NCBI GenBank assembly: GCA_039179985.1
Contig: JBCDED010000030.1
Location: 1-41,068, forward strand
DNA: 41,068 bases
Origin: JBCCMQ01 sp039179985
Lineage (GTDB): Bacteria > Pseudomonadota > Alphaproteobacteria > Rhodobacterales > Rhodobacteraceae
Reading direction: 5' to 3'
The notes beneath the pieces are model-generated. The model was not told the origin of the DNA. It searched no databases and saw only the letters and a list, made by a program, of their open reading frames with translations. Positions 1 to 8,609 of this stretch are shown one piece after another. Positions within the stretch are counted from its first letter, which is position 1; every line of letters begins with the position of its first letter. A program made the position numbers and the translations under genes.

Positions 1-376
1 CGGAAAAGAGCGCTTCTTTCGCCAGGCCGGCCGACAACGCGGCAATGTCGAACCCACCTTTGGCGAAGGGGGCCCTCAGGCCAAGCTCTCCACCGCCCTG
101 CTCGGACTGGGCACGGAAGTCCTGCAGATAGCTTTCGGGATGTACTCGGGCGAGGTCTTCCCAGGCGGCCGGCGCTGCGCCAATCAGCTTAAGATCGCCG
201 GCTAACCCGCTGACCCGCATGAGGTTCATCAGCCTGCGCTTGGTCTCTGGGCTCTCGGGCAGGCCGCCTGCCGCCATGGGCTGCACAAAGCCGCCGAGGG
301 GCAGCATCATGGCATAGTCGCCGCCTCCGTGCCAGAAACAGCGCTCATCCCAAAAAAAGCCTGTCGTCTTGCTCAT
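1..376 (-). CDS. Class II histone deacetylase family protein (N-terminal part, cut by window start)
   Basis: The reverse-strand frame opens with ATG at 376 and runs off the left edge after 125 codons. The protein begins MSKTTGFFWDERCFWH, followed by a glycine-rich GGGDYAM turn and, further on, an 'ARVHPESYLQDF' stretch. These match the start of class II histone-deacetylase-like amidohydrolases (acetylpolyamine or acetoin-utilisation deacetylase superfamily), zinc hydrolases that remove acetyl groups from lysines or polyamines. The zinc-binding Asp/His residues lie in the missing part, so activity cannot be judged here. The neighbour at 487-729 is on the same strand with about 110 bp between them. 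Family assignment is fairly firm; the substrate is unknown. Confidence 0.8.
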   Translation of the reverse strand, partial: MSKTTGFFWDERCFWHGGGDYAMMLPLGGFVQPMAAGGLPESPETKRRLMNLMRVSGLAGDLKLIGAAPAAWEDLARVHPESYLQDFRAQSEQGGGELGLRAPFAKGGFDIAALSAGLAKEALFS

Positions 377-486
377 TGATCAGCCCTCGTCGTTTACCGT
401 TGGAGCGAGGGTACTGAAGCCCGCACTGAGACGCCAGAGAGTCACCGCCATCGACAACCGACTGATCCTGCAGGGTTTCCGGCGGG

Positions 487-729
487 TCAGGTCTTTTCGG
501 GGCGCTTGAGCCGGTAGATCCCTTCCGGAAGATCCAGCGCCGCCCCGAGGTCCGAAAGCTGGGCCATGCTCAGGGTGATCTTCTGGAGTTGGTCCGTGCG
601 CGGATCGATCTGCTCTAAAGTCACGCAATCCTCGAAGGCGTGAATGATCAGATCTTCCTGCAGATGTGACCCACCTTCGTCCACAAGGGTGACGACCGTG
701 GCGTCAAAGTCGTGTTCGATCGTAAACAT
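487..729 (-). CDS. Small conserved hypothetical protein (80 aa)
   Basis: This 80-aa acidic protein begins MFTIEHDFDATVVTLVDEGG. I recognise no catalytic motif and no membrane or signal segment, so it is probably a small cytosolic protein. An in-frame GTG at 762 would add eleven residues, but the ATG at 729 is preferred because GAAAG lies a few bases upstream of it. It sits 38 bp downstream of the DCC-family gene on the same strand, so the two are probably co-transcribed. Amino-acid composition looks natural for a real gene. Function is unknown. Confidence 0.65.
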   Translation of the reverse strand: MFTIEHDFDATVVTLVDEGGSHLQEDLIIHAFEDCVTLEQIDPRTDQLQKITLSMAQLSDLGAALDLPEGIYRLKRPEKT

Positions 730-767
730 GAGATGACTTTCGACAATGCTGCGCTGCAGCACAAGGC

Positions 768-1145
768 CTAATCCGCGCCCGCGCGCCTTTGTCGCCGCAA
801 GTGCATCGCAAAAAGTGCCGGTGCAAGCACCCCTTCATACACGATATGCGCTATATGGCGGATACCCGGCAACCCGACGAGGCGCGCGAGCGGGCGGAAG
901 CGCGGCATTTCCGACCAGAGCATAAGAAACGCTGGAACACCTGCAAGGAGTTCGCCGTCCCTGACCACATGAAGCCGCCGAGCCGCCGCCTCGGGCGTCA
1001 GCCCCCATTCGGACAGGTCCACGCCGTCGATGCCCTCAAAACGCAAGGGCAGGGCGTGTCCTTCGCTATAGGTGCGATAGGCTTCGACCTCGCGCGCGCA
1101 AATGGGGCAGGTGTTATTGAATAGCACGGTGGCATTGGTCTCCAT
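768..1145 (-). CDS. DCC family (DUF393) thiol-oxidoreductase-like protein
   Basis: The 125-aa protein starts METNATVLFNNTCPICAREVEAY. The CPIC pair near residues 13-16, directly after a short beta strand, is typical of the DCC family (PF04134), which is thought to have a thioredoxin-like fold with a redox CxxC. The family signature is usually D-G-x-C-P-x-C; here the Asp-Gly is replaced by Asn-Asn. The mid-protein 'VPAFLMLWSEMPRFRPLARLVGLPGI' region (shared by family members) and a C-terminal hydrophobic helix agree. A GTG two codons upstream is the alternative start. Partner and physiological role are unknown. Confidence 0.8.
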   Translation of the reverse strand: METNATVLFNNTCPICAREVEAYRTYSEGHALPLRFEGIDGVDLSEWGLTPEAAARRLHVVRDGELLAGVPAFLMLWSEMPRFRPLARLVGLPGIRHIAHIVYEGVLAPALFAMHLRRQRRAGAD

Positions 1146-1215
1146 GACCACCGATATAGGGTGTGTCCTATCTGCGGCGACTGGCAGGGCCCGCGACCAA
1201 TGGTCCGGCGCAGCC

Positions 1216-1244
1216 TTGACAGGCCCCGGGCGTCACCCATCAAT
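1216..1244 (+). promoter_or_regulatory. Candidate sigma-70 promoter for the M48 lipoprotein gene
   Basis: TTGACA at 1216-1221 is a perfect -35 match. A 17-bp spacer leads to ATCAAT at 1239-1244, a weak -10. The start codon at 1270 would then have a leader of about 20 bases containing GGAG. Position and spacing fit; the -10 is poor. Confidence 0.35.
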
Positions 1245-1269
1245 GCGCCTGAAAGCAATGGAGTGCCCT

Positions 1270-1977
1270 ATGCGCTGGTTCATTTTGCCCTTCGCCCTGA
1301 TGCTGGCGGCCTGCGACGTCGATGTGGTCGACACAACCAGTGCGCCGCCCCCGGACCGCCAGGTTCAGACGCAGCGCGCAAGCGGAAGTGGCATATCACC
1401 AGAACAGTTCCGCCGGGTTGTTGCTCAGATCGAGCCGGTTGCCGAAGACCAGTGTCGCCGGCGGACCAGTGGCGTGAAGTGCAACTACCTCGTCCAGGTT
1501 GATACGCGTCGGAATCAGCCGCCCAACGCCTTTCAGACGCTCCGCGACGACGGCCGCCCGGTCATTATTTTCAACGTGGCGCTCTTGGCTGACCTCGACA
1601 ATGCCGACGAACTGGCCTTCGTCTTCGCCCACGAGGCGGCGCATCACATTCGCGGGCACCTCACCCGGCTGAACCAGAACGCCCAGGCCGGCGCGGCGAC
1701 AGGGGCGATCGTTGGGGCCATTCTCGGTGTCGATCCCAATTCCGTCGATTCGCTTGCGCAGGCTGGCGCACTTGTGGGCGCTCGCAGCTACAGCAAGGCG
1801 TTTGAGCTGGAAGCAGATGAACTTGGCACGATTATCGCCGCCCGCGCCGGATTTGACCCGGTACGCGGTGCCCGGTATTTCATGCGCATCGACGATCCAG
1901 GAAACACGTTCCTCGGCACTCATCCCCCCAATGCGGAACGTATCGAGACCGTGCGCAGAACGGCGGCGCGGCTTTAG
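1270..1977 (+). CDS. M48 family metalloprotease, lipoprotein
   Basis: This 235-aa protein begins with a lipoprotein signal (MRWFILPFALMLAAC, lipobox LAAC, Cys15). Asp follows the lipidated Cys, which in enterobacteria favours inner-membrane retention. The zinc motif HEAAH lies at residues 121-125, and the third-ligand Glu is expected in the FELEAD stretch at 178-183. Conserved 'THPPNAERI' lies near the end. These are hallmarks of M48 peptidases related to HtpX and BepA/LoiP, which handle envelope-protein quality control. The ATG at 1270 was chosen because GGAG sits 6 bases upstream; the ATG at 1258 would spoil the signal peptide. There are no TPR repeats, unlike BepA. It faces the periplasm. 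Confidence 0.88.
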   Translation: MRWFILPFALMLAACDVDVVDTTSAPPPDRQVQTQRASGSGISPEQFRRVVAQIEPVAEDQCRRRTSGVKCNYLVQVDTRRNQPPNAFQTLRDDGRPVIIFNVALLADLDNADELAFVFAHEAAHHIRGHLTRLNQNAQAGAATGAIVGAILGVDPNSVDSLAQAGALVGARSYSKAFELEADELGTIIAARAGFDPVRGARYFMRIDDPGNTFLGTHPPNAERIETVRRTAARL

Positions 1978-2063
1978 GCCGGTTTGATCTCGGTCAAGGT
2001 CCGTCCACTTTGCCGTGCCTAAGGTCGGAGCAAGTGAACACCCCTTGCCGGAGCTCCGATCAC

Positions 2064-2318
2064 ATGCTCACCGACGCAAAACGCGCCTTTCATGAACGAC
2101 TGTCCTCAGCGATGGTCGAAACGCTCGGTCTTGATCTCGACAAAGCCGCGATGCGCGGCGATCTTGGGCCCGAAGATCAGGCCCGTATCGTGCGTCGTTG
2201 CTCGGCCTGTGCGGATGCAGACGGCTGCCAGGCCTGGCTTGAAGGACACGGCGACGGGGCATCGGAACCGCCGGCGTACTGCCGCAACACCGCGCTTTTT
2301 GAGGCGCTAAAGCTCTGA
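2064..2318 (+). CDS. DUF6455 family protein (84 aa)
   Basis: The protein has four cysteines in the pattern RRCSACADADGCQAWL followed by a later YCRN. This is typical of the small DUF6455 proteins common in Rhodobacterales. The cysteines suggest metal or Fe-S binding, but nothing is established. The start at ATG 2064 has GGAG 10 bases upstream; a TTG at 2010 would add 18 unlikely residues. It converges on rimO, with only 5 bp between the stop codons. No signal peptide is present. Confidence 0.75.
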   Translation: MLTDAKRAFHERLSSAMVETLGLDLDKAAMRGDLGPEDQARIVRRCSACADADGCQAWLEGHGDGASEPPAYCRNTALFEALKL

Positions 2319-2323
2319 TGGGG

Positions 2324-3709
2324 TCAGCGGGCAAGCTGCCCCCAAAGGTCGTAATCGCCCGCTTCATCCACCTCAACTATGACAGTGTCGCCCGGTGAAA
2401 GGGCCCCGAATCCGCTGTCGATAAAGAGGTTTCCGTCAATCTCGGGCGCGTCGCCCTGGGTGCGACAGGTGGCGCCATCTGTTTCGACGCTGTCCACGAT
2501 CACCTCAAGCCGCTGGCCGACTTTAGAGGCAAGCTTTGCCGCAGAAATTGCTTGCGCCTTGGCCATGAATCGGTCCCATCGGTCTTGTTTGAGCGGTTCC
2601 GGCACATGGTCGGTCAGGTCGTTGGACCGCGCGCCTGCCACGTTTTCGTATTGAAAACAGCCCACGCGGTCGAGCTGGGCCTCGTCCAGCCAGTCGAGGA
2701 GCGTTTGGAACTCGTCTTCAGTTTCGCCCGGATAGCCCACGATAAAAGTCGAGCGTAGGGTAATCTCCGGACAGACCGCGCGCCAGGCGGCGATTTCGTC
2801 CAGCGTCCTGGCCGCCGCCGCCGGGCGCGCCATGCGCCTCAGTGTATCGGGGTGCGCGTGCTGAAAGGGGATGTCGAGATAGGGCAGGATCAGGCCTTCG
2901 GCCATGAGCGGCACCAGATCGCGCACATGCGGGTAGGGGTAAACGTAGTGAAGACGGACCCAGGCGCCCAGACCGCCGAGCTCGCGCGCAAGGTCGCTGA
3001 TGTGGCTGCGCACCTCGCGACCCTTCCAGGGATGCGAGTCAAATTTTCGGTCGGTGCCATAGGCGCTGGTGTCCTGGCTGATCACCAGCAGTTCCCGCAC
3101 ACCCGCCTCCACCAGTTTCTCGGCCTCGCGCAGAACCGCATGGGCGGGGCGCGAGGCAAGCCGGCCCCGCATATCTGGGATAATGCAGAACTTGCACTTG
3201 TGGTTACAGCCTTCGGAGATCTTCAGATAACTGTAGTGGCGGGGGGTGAGCGTCACACCGGTGGCGGGCAGAAGATCGACAAAGGGGTCGGGGTCGGGTG
3301 GAACCGCCTTGTGCACCGCGTCGAGCACATTTTCGTACTGATGTGGGCCGGTGACGGCCAGAACCTGGGGGTGCCGGCCTTCGATAAACTCGGGCTCTGC
3401 GCCAAGACAGCCGGTGACGATGACCCGGCCATTTTCGGCCAACGCTTCGCCGATCGCCTCAAGGCTCTCGGCCTTGGCACTATCGAGAAAACCGCAGGTA
3501 TTCACGATCACGGCGTCGGCGCCGCCATAGTCGGGGCTGATCCCGTACCCTTCCGCCCGGAGCCGCGTCAGAATGCGTTCGCTGTCCACAAGCGCCTTCG
3601 GACAGCCAAGGCTGACCATGCCGATAGTGGGCTGGCCTTCGCGGCGGGTGCCGTCGGTTACCCGGGCCTTAGCAAGATCCGGACGCAGGTCGGGGGGGTT
3701 CTGAGCCAT
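2324..3709 (-). CDS. rimO: Ribosomal protein S12 methylthiotransferase RimO
   Basis: RimO is a radical-SAM enzyme with two 4Fe-4S clusters that adds a methylthio group to a conserved aspartate of ribosomal protein S12. The 461-aa protein has the N-terminal methylthiotransferase cysteines C36 (SLGCPKA), C72 (NTCGF) and C101 (TGCLG). The radical-SAM CxxxCxxC is C168, C172 and C175 (EGCNHKCKFC), and a C-terminal TRAM-like region ends in YDLWGQL. Length is close to the family norm, with an extra N-terminal tail of about 25 residues. The ATG at 3709 is the only sensible start. The SLGCPKALVDSE motif separates RimO from MiaB. Confidence 0.96.
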   Translation of the reverse strand: MAQNPPDLRPDLAKARVTDGTRREGQPTIGMVSLGCPKALVDSERILTRLRAEGYGISPDYGGADAVIVNTCGFLDSAKAESLEAIGEALAENGRVIVTGCLGAEPEFIEGRHPQVLAVTGPHQYENVLDAVHKAVPPDPDPFVDLLPATGVTLTPRHYSYLKISEGCNHKCKFCIIPDMRGRLASRPAHAVLREAEKLVEAGVRELLVISQDTSAYGTDRKFDSHPWKGREVRSHISDLARELGGLGAWVRLHYVYPYPHVRDLVPLMAEGLILPYLDIPFQHAHPDTLRRMARPAAAARTLDEIAAWRAVCPEITLRSTFIVGYPGETEDEFQTLLDWLDEAQLDRVGCFQYENVAGARSNDLTDHVPEPLKQDRWDRFMAKAQAISAAKLASKVGQRLEVIVDSVETDGATCRTQGDAPEIDGNLFIDSGFGALSPGDTVIVEVDEAGDYDLWGQLAR

Positions 3710-3868
3710 GGGCCCCGTTTAGGGGCATTCGGTCCCCGGCGAAAGCGGTTCCGGCCAATTCCAGCCGGACAGAAAGATGTGATCACATGATCGTTGGCAG
3801 ATTCGCGACGATTGAATAAACTGTCGCCCAAGAAAAATGGGCTTGGCCCGATAGACTTCGAGGCGAAG

Positions 3869-5926
3869 ATGCGGTGGATTTTCAGACTGCTCGGTGTGGC
3901 CGTTGGCTTGGTCGTCTTGCTGCTTTTGGCTGTGGCTTTCATGCCAAAGGACGACATCATTCGGCTCGCCACAAGCGAGATTGAGGCCTCCACAGGCCGT
4001 CAGATCGACATCAGCGGCCCGATCCGGCCCCAGTTCTTTCCCGATATCGGAGTGAGCGCCGGCGGTATCTCGCTGGGCAATGCCGAGTGGTCGGAAAACC
4101 AGTCCATGGTGTCAGCAAGCCATGCCTCCATTGCGCTGGATCTCGCGCCGCTTCTGTCGGGCGAAATCCAGATCAAATCGGTGATCGTGCACGAGGCCGA
4201 GATTCTTCTCGAAGTGGCGGAGGACGGTCAACCGAACTGGGAATTCGTCGGGGCCGCCGGTAACGGGAACCCGGAGTCTGGCGGTGGCGGAGGGACTAAA
4301 CCAAAGGGTGATACGCCCGCGGGACCGGCTGGAGCGGTTTTGCCCGACTTCAGCCTGGAAAAACTGGCGATCACGAATGCGCGTGTGAATTTTGTGGACC
4401 ATGGATCCGGCCAACGCTTCGAACTTGAAGCCCTGAACGCCGAGACATTCCTCGAAGATGCCTACAGCCCAATCGCAGTCTCGCTCAACGGGCGCCTAAA
4501 CGGCAGCAATCTGGGAGGCACGGTTTCGGTCTCCTCCCTGTCCGATGTCATCTCGGGCGGCCAGATCGACCTCGATACGGAACTGTCGCTTTCCGGAAAC
4601 ACCGTGGATTTCACCGGCGTCGTGACCCCGGCACCCTTTGACCTGGGCGGCGATCTGACCCTTGATCTGCCGAGCCACGCCACTCTGGCAGAAACACTTG
4701 GCCAGACTGCCCCGGACCTTCCCGAAGGCCTTGGGGCGAAGCGCGTTCGGGCCAGTGGCGAGTTGTCGGTCTCGGGCGATGGCACGATCAATCTCAAAGG
4801 CGCGACCATTGATCTCGATCACAATACGCTGACGGGTAATTTGTCCCTGATAACAGCGGATAGACCGCATCTGACCGCAAACCTGACATCGGAGTTTCTC
4901 GACCTTTCTGCGCTGACGGGCGAGGACACGCCGAAAAAAGCCGGGGGCTCGGCCAAGACGAAAGCCGCAGCGGTACAGGAGCCTCAGGGCACTCCGGTCG
5001 AAACCGGCTGGTCCAAAGAGCCGATCGATGCCTCCGGTCTTGGTGCGCTCGACGCCGATGTCACGCTGCGGGCCGGCGGTCTTGATCTTGGGACCACTAA
5101 AACCGGCCGGGCGCGGATTACCGCCACCCTGCGCGGTGGCCGGCTGGTTACGAACATTGAGCGGCTCGACACCTTTGGCGGCAGTGTCGCCGGGCAGTTC
5201 GTGGTGAACAGCCGGGGCGGTCTGTCGGTGCGCGGTGACCTCAAGGCGCAGTCGGTGGCCTTGCAGAGCCTCTTTGACGAGTTTCTCGATTTTGACCGCC
5301 TTGTAGGCAATGGCACGGTCTCGGTGGAGTTTCTTGGATCGGGCAACTCTCTGGACGCCCTCATGCGCAGCCTGAATGGCAACGGCAGCATTGATTTTGG
5401 GCAGGGGGAACTTCTGGGTGTCGACCTGGTGGGCATGCTGCGCACCCTCGACCTCAAGCACCAAGGCACTGGGTCGAAGACCGTATATGACGCCATCACT
5501 GCAAGCTTCACGATCCAGAACGGAGTGGTCAACAACCTAGACCTGTCTTTCCTTGCGCCACTCCTGACCGCCCTGGGGCAGGGGACGCTTGACCTGGGCG
5601 GGCAAAGCTTGAACTACCGCTTCACGCCGCAGCTCCTCCGCGGGGACGCGAAAAAAGAGGGTGTGAAGGTGCCGATCGAGATTTCCGGTCCCTGGACAAA
5701 CATCCGGTTCCGGCCGGACCTTGCCGCGCTCGCAGAGCAGGAACTTGAGGGTGAGAAAGCGAAACTGGAAGCCGATGCCAAAAAGAAGTTGCGTCGCGAG
5801 CAGCGCAAGCTGAAGCGGAAGGCAAAAAAAGAGCTTGGCGTCGACCCAAGCGGCGATGTGGAGGATGGGATCACCAAAAAGCTGACCGAAGAGCTTGGAT
5901 CTGAACTCCAGAAGCTCTTCGACTAG
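3869..5926 (+). CDS. AsmA family protein
   Basis: The 685-aa protein has one N-terminal membrane anchor (LLGVAVGLVVLLLLAVAF, about residues 6-23). It is followed by 'STGRQIDISGPI', the usual opening of the AsmA domain, and a long periplasmic beta-rich body with repeated 'LDLGG/GTLDLGGQSLNYR' elements. AsmA-like proteins are thought to be bridge-like carriers of phospholipid between the membranes. The start at ATG 3869 has AGG 5 bases upstream; an in-frame TTG at 3794 would place 25 charged residues before the anchor. A Gly/Lys-rich linker occurs near residues 125-145. The last 60 residues form a very basic, probably coiled tail rich in Lys-Lys and Glu. Divergent from rimO. Confidence 0.88.
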   Translation: MRWIFRLLGVAVGLVVLLLLAVAFMPKDDIIRLATSEIEASTGRQIDISGPIRPQFFPDIGVSAGGISLGNAEWSENQSMVSASHASIALDLAPLLSGEIQIKSVIVHEAEILLEVAEDGQPNWEFVGAAGNGNPESGGGGGTKPKGDTPAGPAGAVLPDFSLEKLAITNARVNFVDHGSGQRFELEALNAETFLEDAYSPIAVSLNGRLNGSNLGGTVSVSSLSDVISGGQIDLDTELSLSGNTVDFTGVVTPAPFDLGGDLTLDLPSHATLAETLGQTAPDLPEGLGAKRVRASGELSVSGDGTINLKGATIDLDHNTLTGNLSLITADRPHLTANLTSEFLDLSALTGEDTPKKAGGSAKTKAAAVQEPQGTPVETGWSKEPIDASGLGALDADVTLRAGGLDLGTTKTGRARITATLRGGRLVTNIERLDTFGGSVAGQFVVNSRGGLSVRGDLKAQSVALQSLFDEFLDFDRLVGNGTVSVEFLGSGNSLDALMRSLNGNGSIDFGQGELLGVDLVGMLRTLDLKHQGTGSKTVYDAITASFTIQNGVVNNLDLSFLAPLLTALGQGTLDLGGQSLNYRFTPQLLRGDAKKEGVKVPIEISGPWTNIRFRPDLAALAEQELEGEKAKLEADAKKKLRREQRKLKRKAKKELGVDPSGDVEDGITKKLTEELGSELQKLFD

Positions 5927-5938
5927 CGTCGTCCGTAA

Positions 5939-6496
5939 TCAGCGCCGACGGTCGCGGCGCGAGCTCATGGGCTGGAAGGCCACGCCGACATGGGCCTCGC
6001 AATAGGGTTTGCCCGGTTGTACCGGCAGGCCGCAGAACCAGAAATCGTCGGTTGCCGGGTCACCCACGGGCCATTTGCACGTGCGCTCCGTCAGCTCCAT
6101 CAGGCTGATCTTCCTAGATTTTTTCTCTATTTCGCGCACATTGGCCAGCGCCTCGGGGCTGATCTCATTTGCCGAGGGCTGCGGCGGCAGGGGCTGACCG
6201 GCGGTGATGATCGGCTTGCGGAGCGGGGCCACGGGTTTGTCCGCCGGAGCCTCGGCTGTGGGCTCTGCTGCTTTTGCGGCAGGCTTTTCGCGGGCAGGCG
6301 CCTTCTCTGCGGACTTTTCCTTGGCAGCCGGCTTTGCGCCGCCACCGCCATTGCGGTTGGAAAGCCCCAGTCGGTGCACCTTGCCGATCACTGCGTTGCG
6401 GGTCACGCCGCCGAGTTCCTTGGCGATCTGGCTGGCGCTCTGGCCCTCGGTCCACATCTTCTTCAGCAGTTCGACCCGTTCATCGGTCCAGGACAT
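5939..6496 (-). CDS. gcrA: GcrA cell cycle regulator
   Basis: GcrA is an alphaproteobacterial transcription factor that binds sigma-70 holoenzyme and activates cell-cycle promoters, often at GAnTC sites methylated by CcrM. The 185-aa protein begins MSWTDERVELLKKMWTEG, followed by SASQIAKELGG and NAVIGKVHRLGL, the family's HTH region (residues 1-45). A low-complexity Ala/Lys/Pro/Glu linker (about 50-115) leads to the C-terminal module with ERTCKWPVGDP, FCGLP and YCEAHV. The ATG at 6496 is preceded by AAGGAAA. Known GcrA proteins are usually somewhat shorter in the linker. It converges on the AsmA gene with 12 bp between stops. Confidence 0.95.
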   Translation of the reverse strand: MSWTDERVELLKKMWTEGQSASQIAKELGGVTRNAVIGKVHRLGLSNRNGGGGAKPAAKEKSAEKAPAREKPAAKAAEPTAEAPADKPVAPLRKPIITAGQPLPPQPSANEISPEALANVREIEKKSRKISLMELTERTCKWPVGDPATDDFWFCGLPVQPGKPYCEAHVGVAFQPMSSRRDRRR

Positions 6497-6669
6497 GGCG
6501 TTTCCTTGCGTCTGGGCGGCCGCTTCGGTACTTGGGCGGCGCGTATTATCTCGCGGCTCGTCGCAGTTTATCCTCGCTGGGCGCCATGGCAACAGAGCTT
6601 GGCGCAGCCACCGGGGGCGACGGACCCCGCTATTTAGGCGCAGCGACCGGGAATTGAAAGAGGCCAGAT

Positions 6670-7485
6670 ATGGACGGCAGCAAACACGCGCATGGAGATA
6701 TGGGCGTTCGCCGTTTCGGGCGGATCAACTGGCTGGGTCTCGTCACGCTGACCGAACGAGAAATGCGCCGGTTTCTGGCGGTCTGGACGCAAACGATCCT
6801 TGCGCCGCTGGTTACGGCCGGGCTTTTCCTGGCGATCTTTACGCTAGCCATAGGTCCGGGGCGAGGCGACGTCATGGCGGTGCCTTTCGTGACCTTTCTG
6901 GCGCCGGGGCTGATGATGATGACGGTGATCCAGAACGCCTTTGCCAACACGTCGTCGTCGCTGATGATCTCCAAGGTGCAGGGTAATATCGTCGATACCC
7001 TGATGCCGCCTTTGTCTGCGGGCGAACTGGTGACGGGCTATCTGGCGGGCGCGGTGGCGCGCGGTGTGTTTGTGGCGCTGGCGATCCTCGTGGCCATGGC
7101 TCTGTTTCTTGGCATCGTTCCGGTCCAGCCCCTCTGGGCTTTGGTTTTTGTGATCCTTGGCAGCGCCTTCATGGGCGCGCTCGGGCTTCTTGCAGCGATT
7201 GTGGCGGTGAAGTTCGATCACATGGCGGCCATCACCAATTTCATCGTCACGCCGCTCGCCTTCCTGTCGGGCACCTTCTACTCCGCCGAAGCGCTGCCGC
7301 CCGCCATGTCTGTACTGATCCATATAAACCCGGTCTTCTATCTGATCGACGGCGCGCGCTACGGTGTCCTTGGGGTATCCGACAGCGCGCCGCTCATCGG
7401 GCTGGTGATCAGCACGGTTTCTACAGCTGCTGTTGTCGCGGTGACCTGGGCGCTCTTCCGCTCGGGCTACCGGCTGAAAGCCTAG
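6670..7485 (+). CDS. ABC-2 type transporter permease
   Basis: The 271-aa protein has about six hydrophobic segments. It carries the ABC-2 signature features: an amphipathic N-terminal helix (TLTEREMRRFLAVWTQTILAPLV), the 'FLAPGLMMMTVIQNAFANTSSSL' segment, and 'PLAFLSGTFYSAEALP' before the last helices. Such permeases work with a separate ATPase to export polysaccharides, lipids or drugs. No ATPase gene is adjacent: the next gene converges from the other strand and gcrA is divergent. AGAGG lies 6 bases before the ATG. Substrate is unknown. Its stop overlaps the stop of the EamA gene by 4 bp. Confidence 0.88.
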   Translation: MDGSKHAHGDMGVRRFGRINWLGLVTLTEREMRRFLAVWTQTILAPLVTAGLFLAIFTLAIGPGRGDVMAVPFVTFLAPGLMMMTVIQNAFANTSSSLMISKVQGNIVDTLMPPLSAGELVTGYLAGAVARGVFVALAILVAMALFLGIVPVQPLWALVFVILGSAFMGALGLLAAIVAVKFDHMAAITNFIVTPLAFLSGTFYSAEALPPAMSVLIHINPVFYLIDGARYGVLGVSDSAPLIGLVISTVSTAAVVAVTWALFRSGYRLKA

Positions 7486-8366
7486 GCCCGCCCCAGCCGC
7501 GCCTCGCGCCAGGCCAGAAGCGCCGCGCCCGCAAGGATCGTCGCCGCGCCAAGCAGAGACAGCGCATCGGGCCACGTGGCAAAGAGCACGCCGTCGTAGA
7601 TAGCGGCAAAGACCAACGTGGCATAGCTGAACGGCACCGCGAAACTGGCATCCGCCCGCGACAGCGAGTTCACGTAGCAGAGTTGCGCCATGGCCATGAA
7701 GACGCCGACCCCGGCGAGGGCCAGCCACTGGCGTGGATCCGGCCAGACCCAGACAAAAAGAGCTGTCAGCGTCGCGATTGTCAGGCCGATAGCGTTGTTG
7801 GTCAAAAGGATTGTAAAGGGCGCTTCCCGGCCCGAGAGATACTTAATCACAATGATCTCGCAGCCGAGGACCGCCGCCGCCATCAGCGCGAAAAGTGCAC
7901 CTGTCTGCAGGCTTCCCGCCCCGGGGCGCAGGAGGATGAGCGCGCCAAGAAACGCCACCGCCGCCGCAGACCAGCGCACCCATCCCACCTTCTCGCTTAG
8001 AAAAAGCACTGCCAACACCATGGCGAAGACCGGGTTGAGAAAGCTGATCGCTGTGGCGTCCCCCAGCGGAATGCGCGCAGCGGCAGCAAACATCAGCGTC
8101 ACCCCGAGCCAGCCAAAGCTGGTGCGCAAGAGGTGAAGCTTAAGGTTCGGACGCCCAAGGGCGGGGCGGAAGATTAGCGTCAACGTGCCGAGATAGATGA
8201 AGGCAAAAAGGAACCGCCCAAAGGTCACCTGCAGGGGATGGATGGGGGCGCCAAGAGCCTCCGTGCCGAGCGCCTTGGCGCAGAGCGTGGAGGCAGCGAT
8301 AAAGACCGATGCGAGCAGCATGAAGGCCGCGGACAGGGGGCGATTCTGGGCGTTCGGATCGGGCAT
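7482..8366 (-). CDS. DMT family (EamA) transporter
   Basis: The 294-aa membrane protein has about ten hydrophobic helices arranged as two EamA repeats. The first repeat begins AAFMLLASVFIAASTLCAKAL and ends near FLNPVFAMVLAVLFLSEKV, with the conserved Glu-Lys after helix 4. The second repeat has SYATLVFAAIYDGVLFATWPD. These proteins export amino acids, metabolites or drugs; the substrate cannot be told from sequence. The gene converges on the ABC-2 permease and is divergent from argD across 243 bp. Confidence 0.9.
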   Translation of the reverse strand: MPDPNAQNRPLSAAFMLLASVFIAASTLCAKALGTEALGAPIHPLQVTFGRFLFAFIYLGTLTLIFRPALGRPNLKLHLLRTSFGWLGVTLMFAAAARIPLGDATAISFLNPVFAMVLAVLFLSEKVGWVRWSAAAVAFLGALILLRPGAGSLQTGALFALMAAAVLGCEIIVIKYLSGREAPFTILLTNNAIGLTIATLTALFVWVWPDPRQWLALAGVGVFMAMAQLCYVNSLSRADASFAVPFSYATLVFAAIYDGVLFATWPDALSLLGAATILAGAALLAWREARLGRA

Positions 8367-8609
8367 GCACGTCCTTTGCGCGCGCCGGACGTCCCGTCCA
8401 GCGAATTATGGGCTTTGCAGGCGTTGAAATACGCGCTAGATGCGCTCCATGGCTCAGAACTCCGATCTCCGATCCCTGCGACGTCAGCGCACCCGCGCCT
8501 GACGCCTTTCGTTCTGCCTGGCGCCCCGGCGCCCCGTCTACCCAACCAAGATTGACAGACCGACCGCCCTACGGCACTTCTCTGTCTTCCATGTATTAGG
8601 AGCGATCCC

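Noticed and set aside
2852..3790. Open frame antisense to rimO (312 codons)
   Set aside because: It overlaps a fully supported gene and shows no family pattern.
4496..5464. Open frame antisense within the AsmA gene
   Set aside because: It has no motif, and AsmA is clearly coding on the other strand.
8550..8600. TTGACA upstream of argD as a full promoter
   Set aside because: The -35 is perfect but no acceptable -10 occurs at 16-18 bp, so it was not listed as a separate feature.
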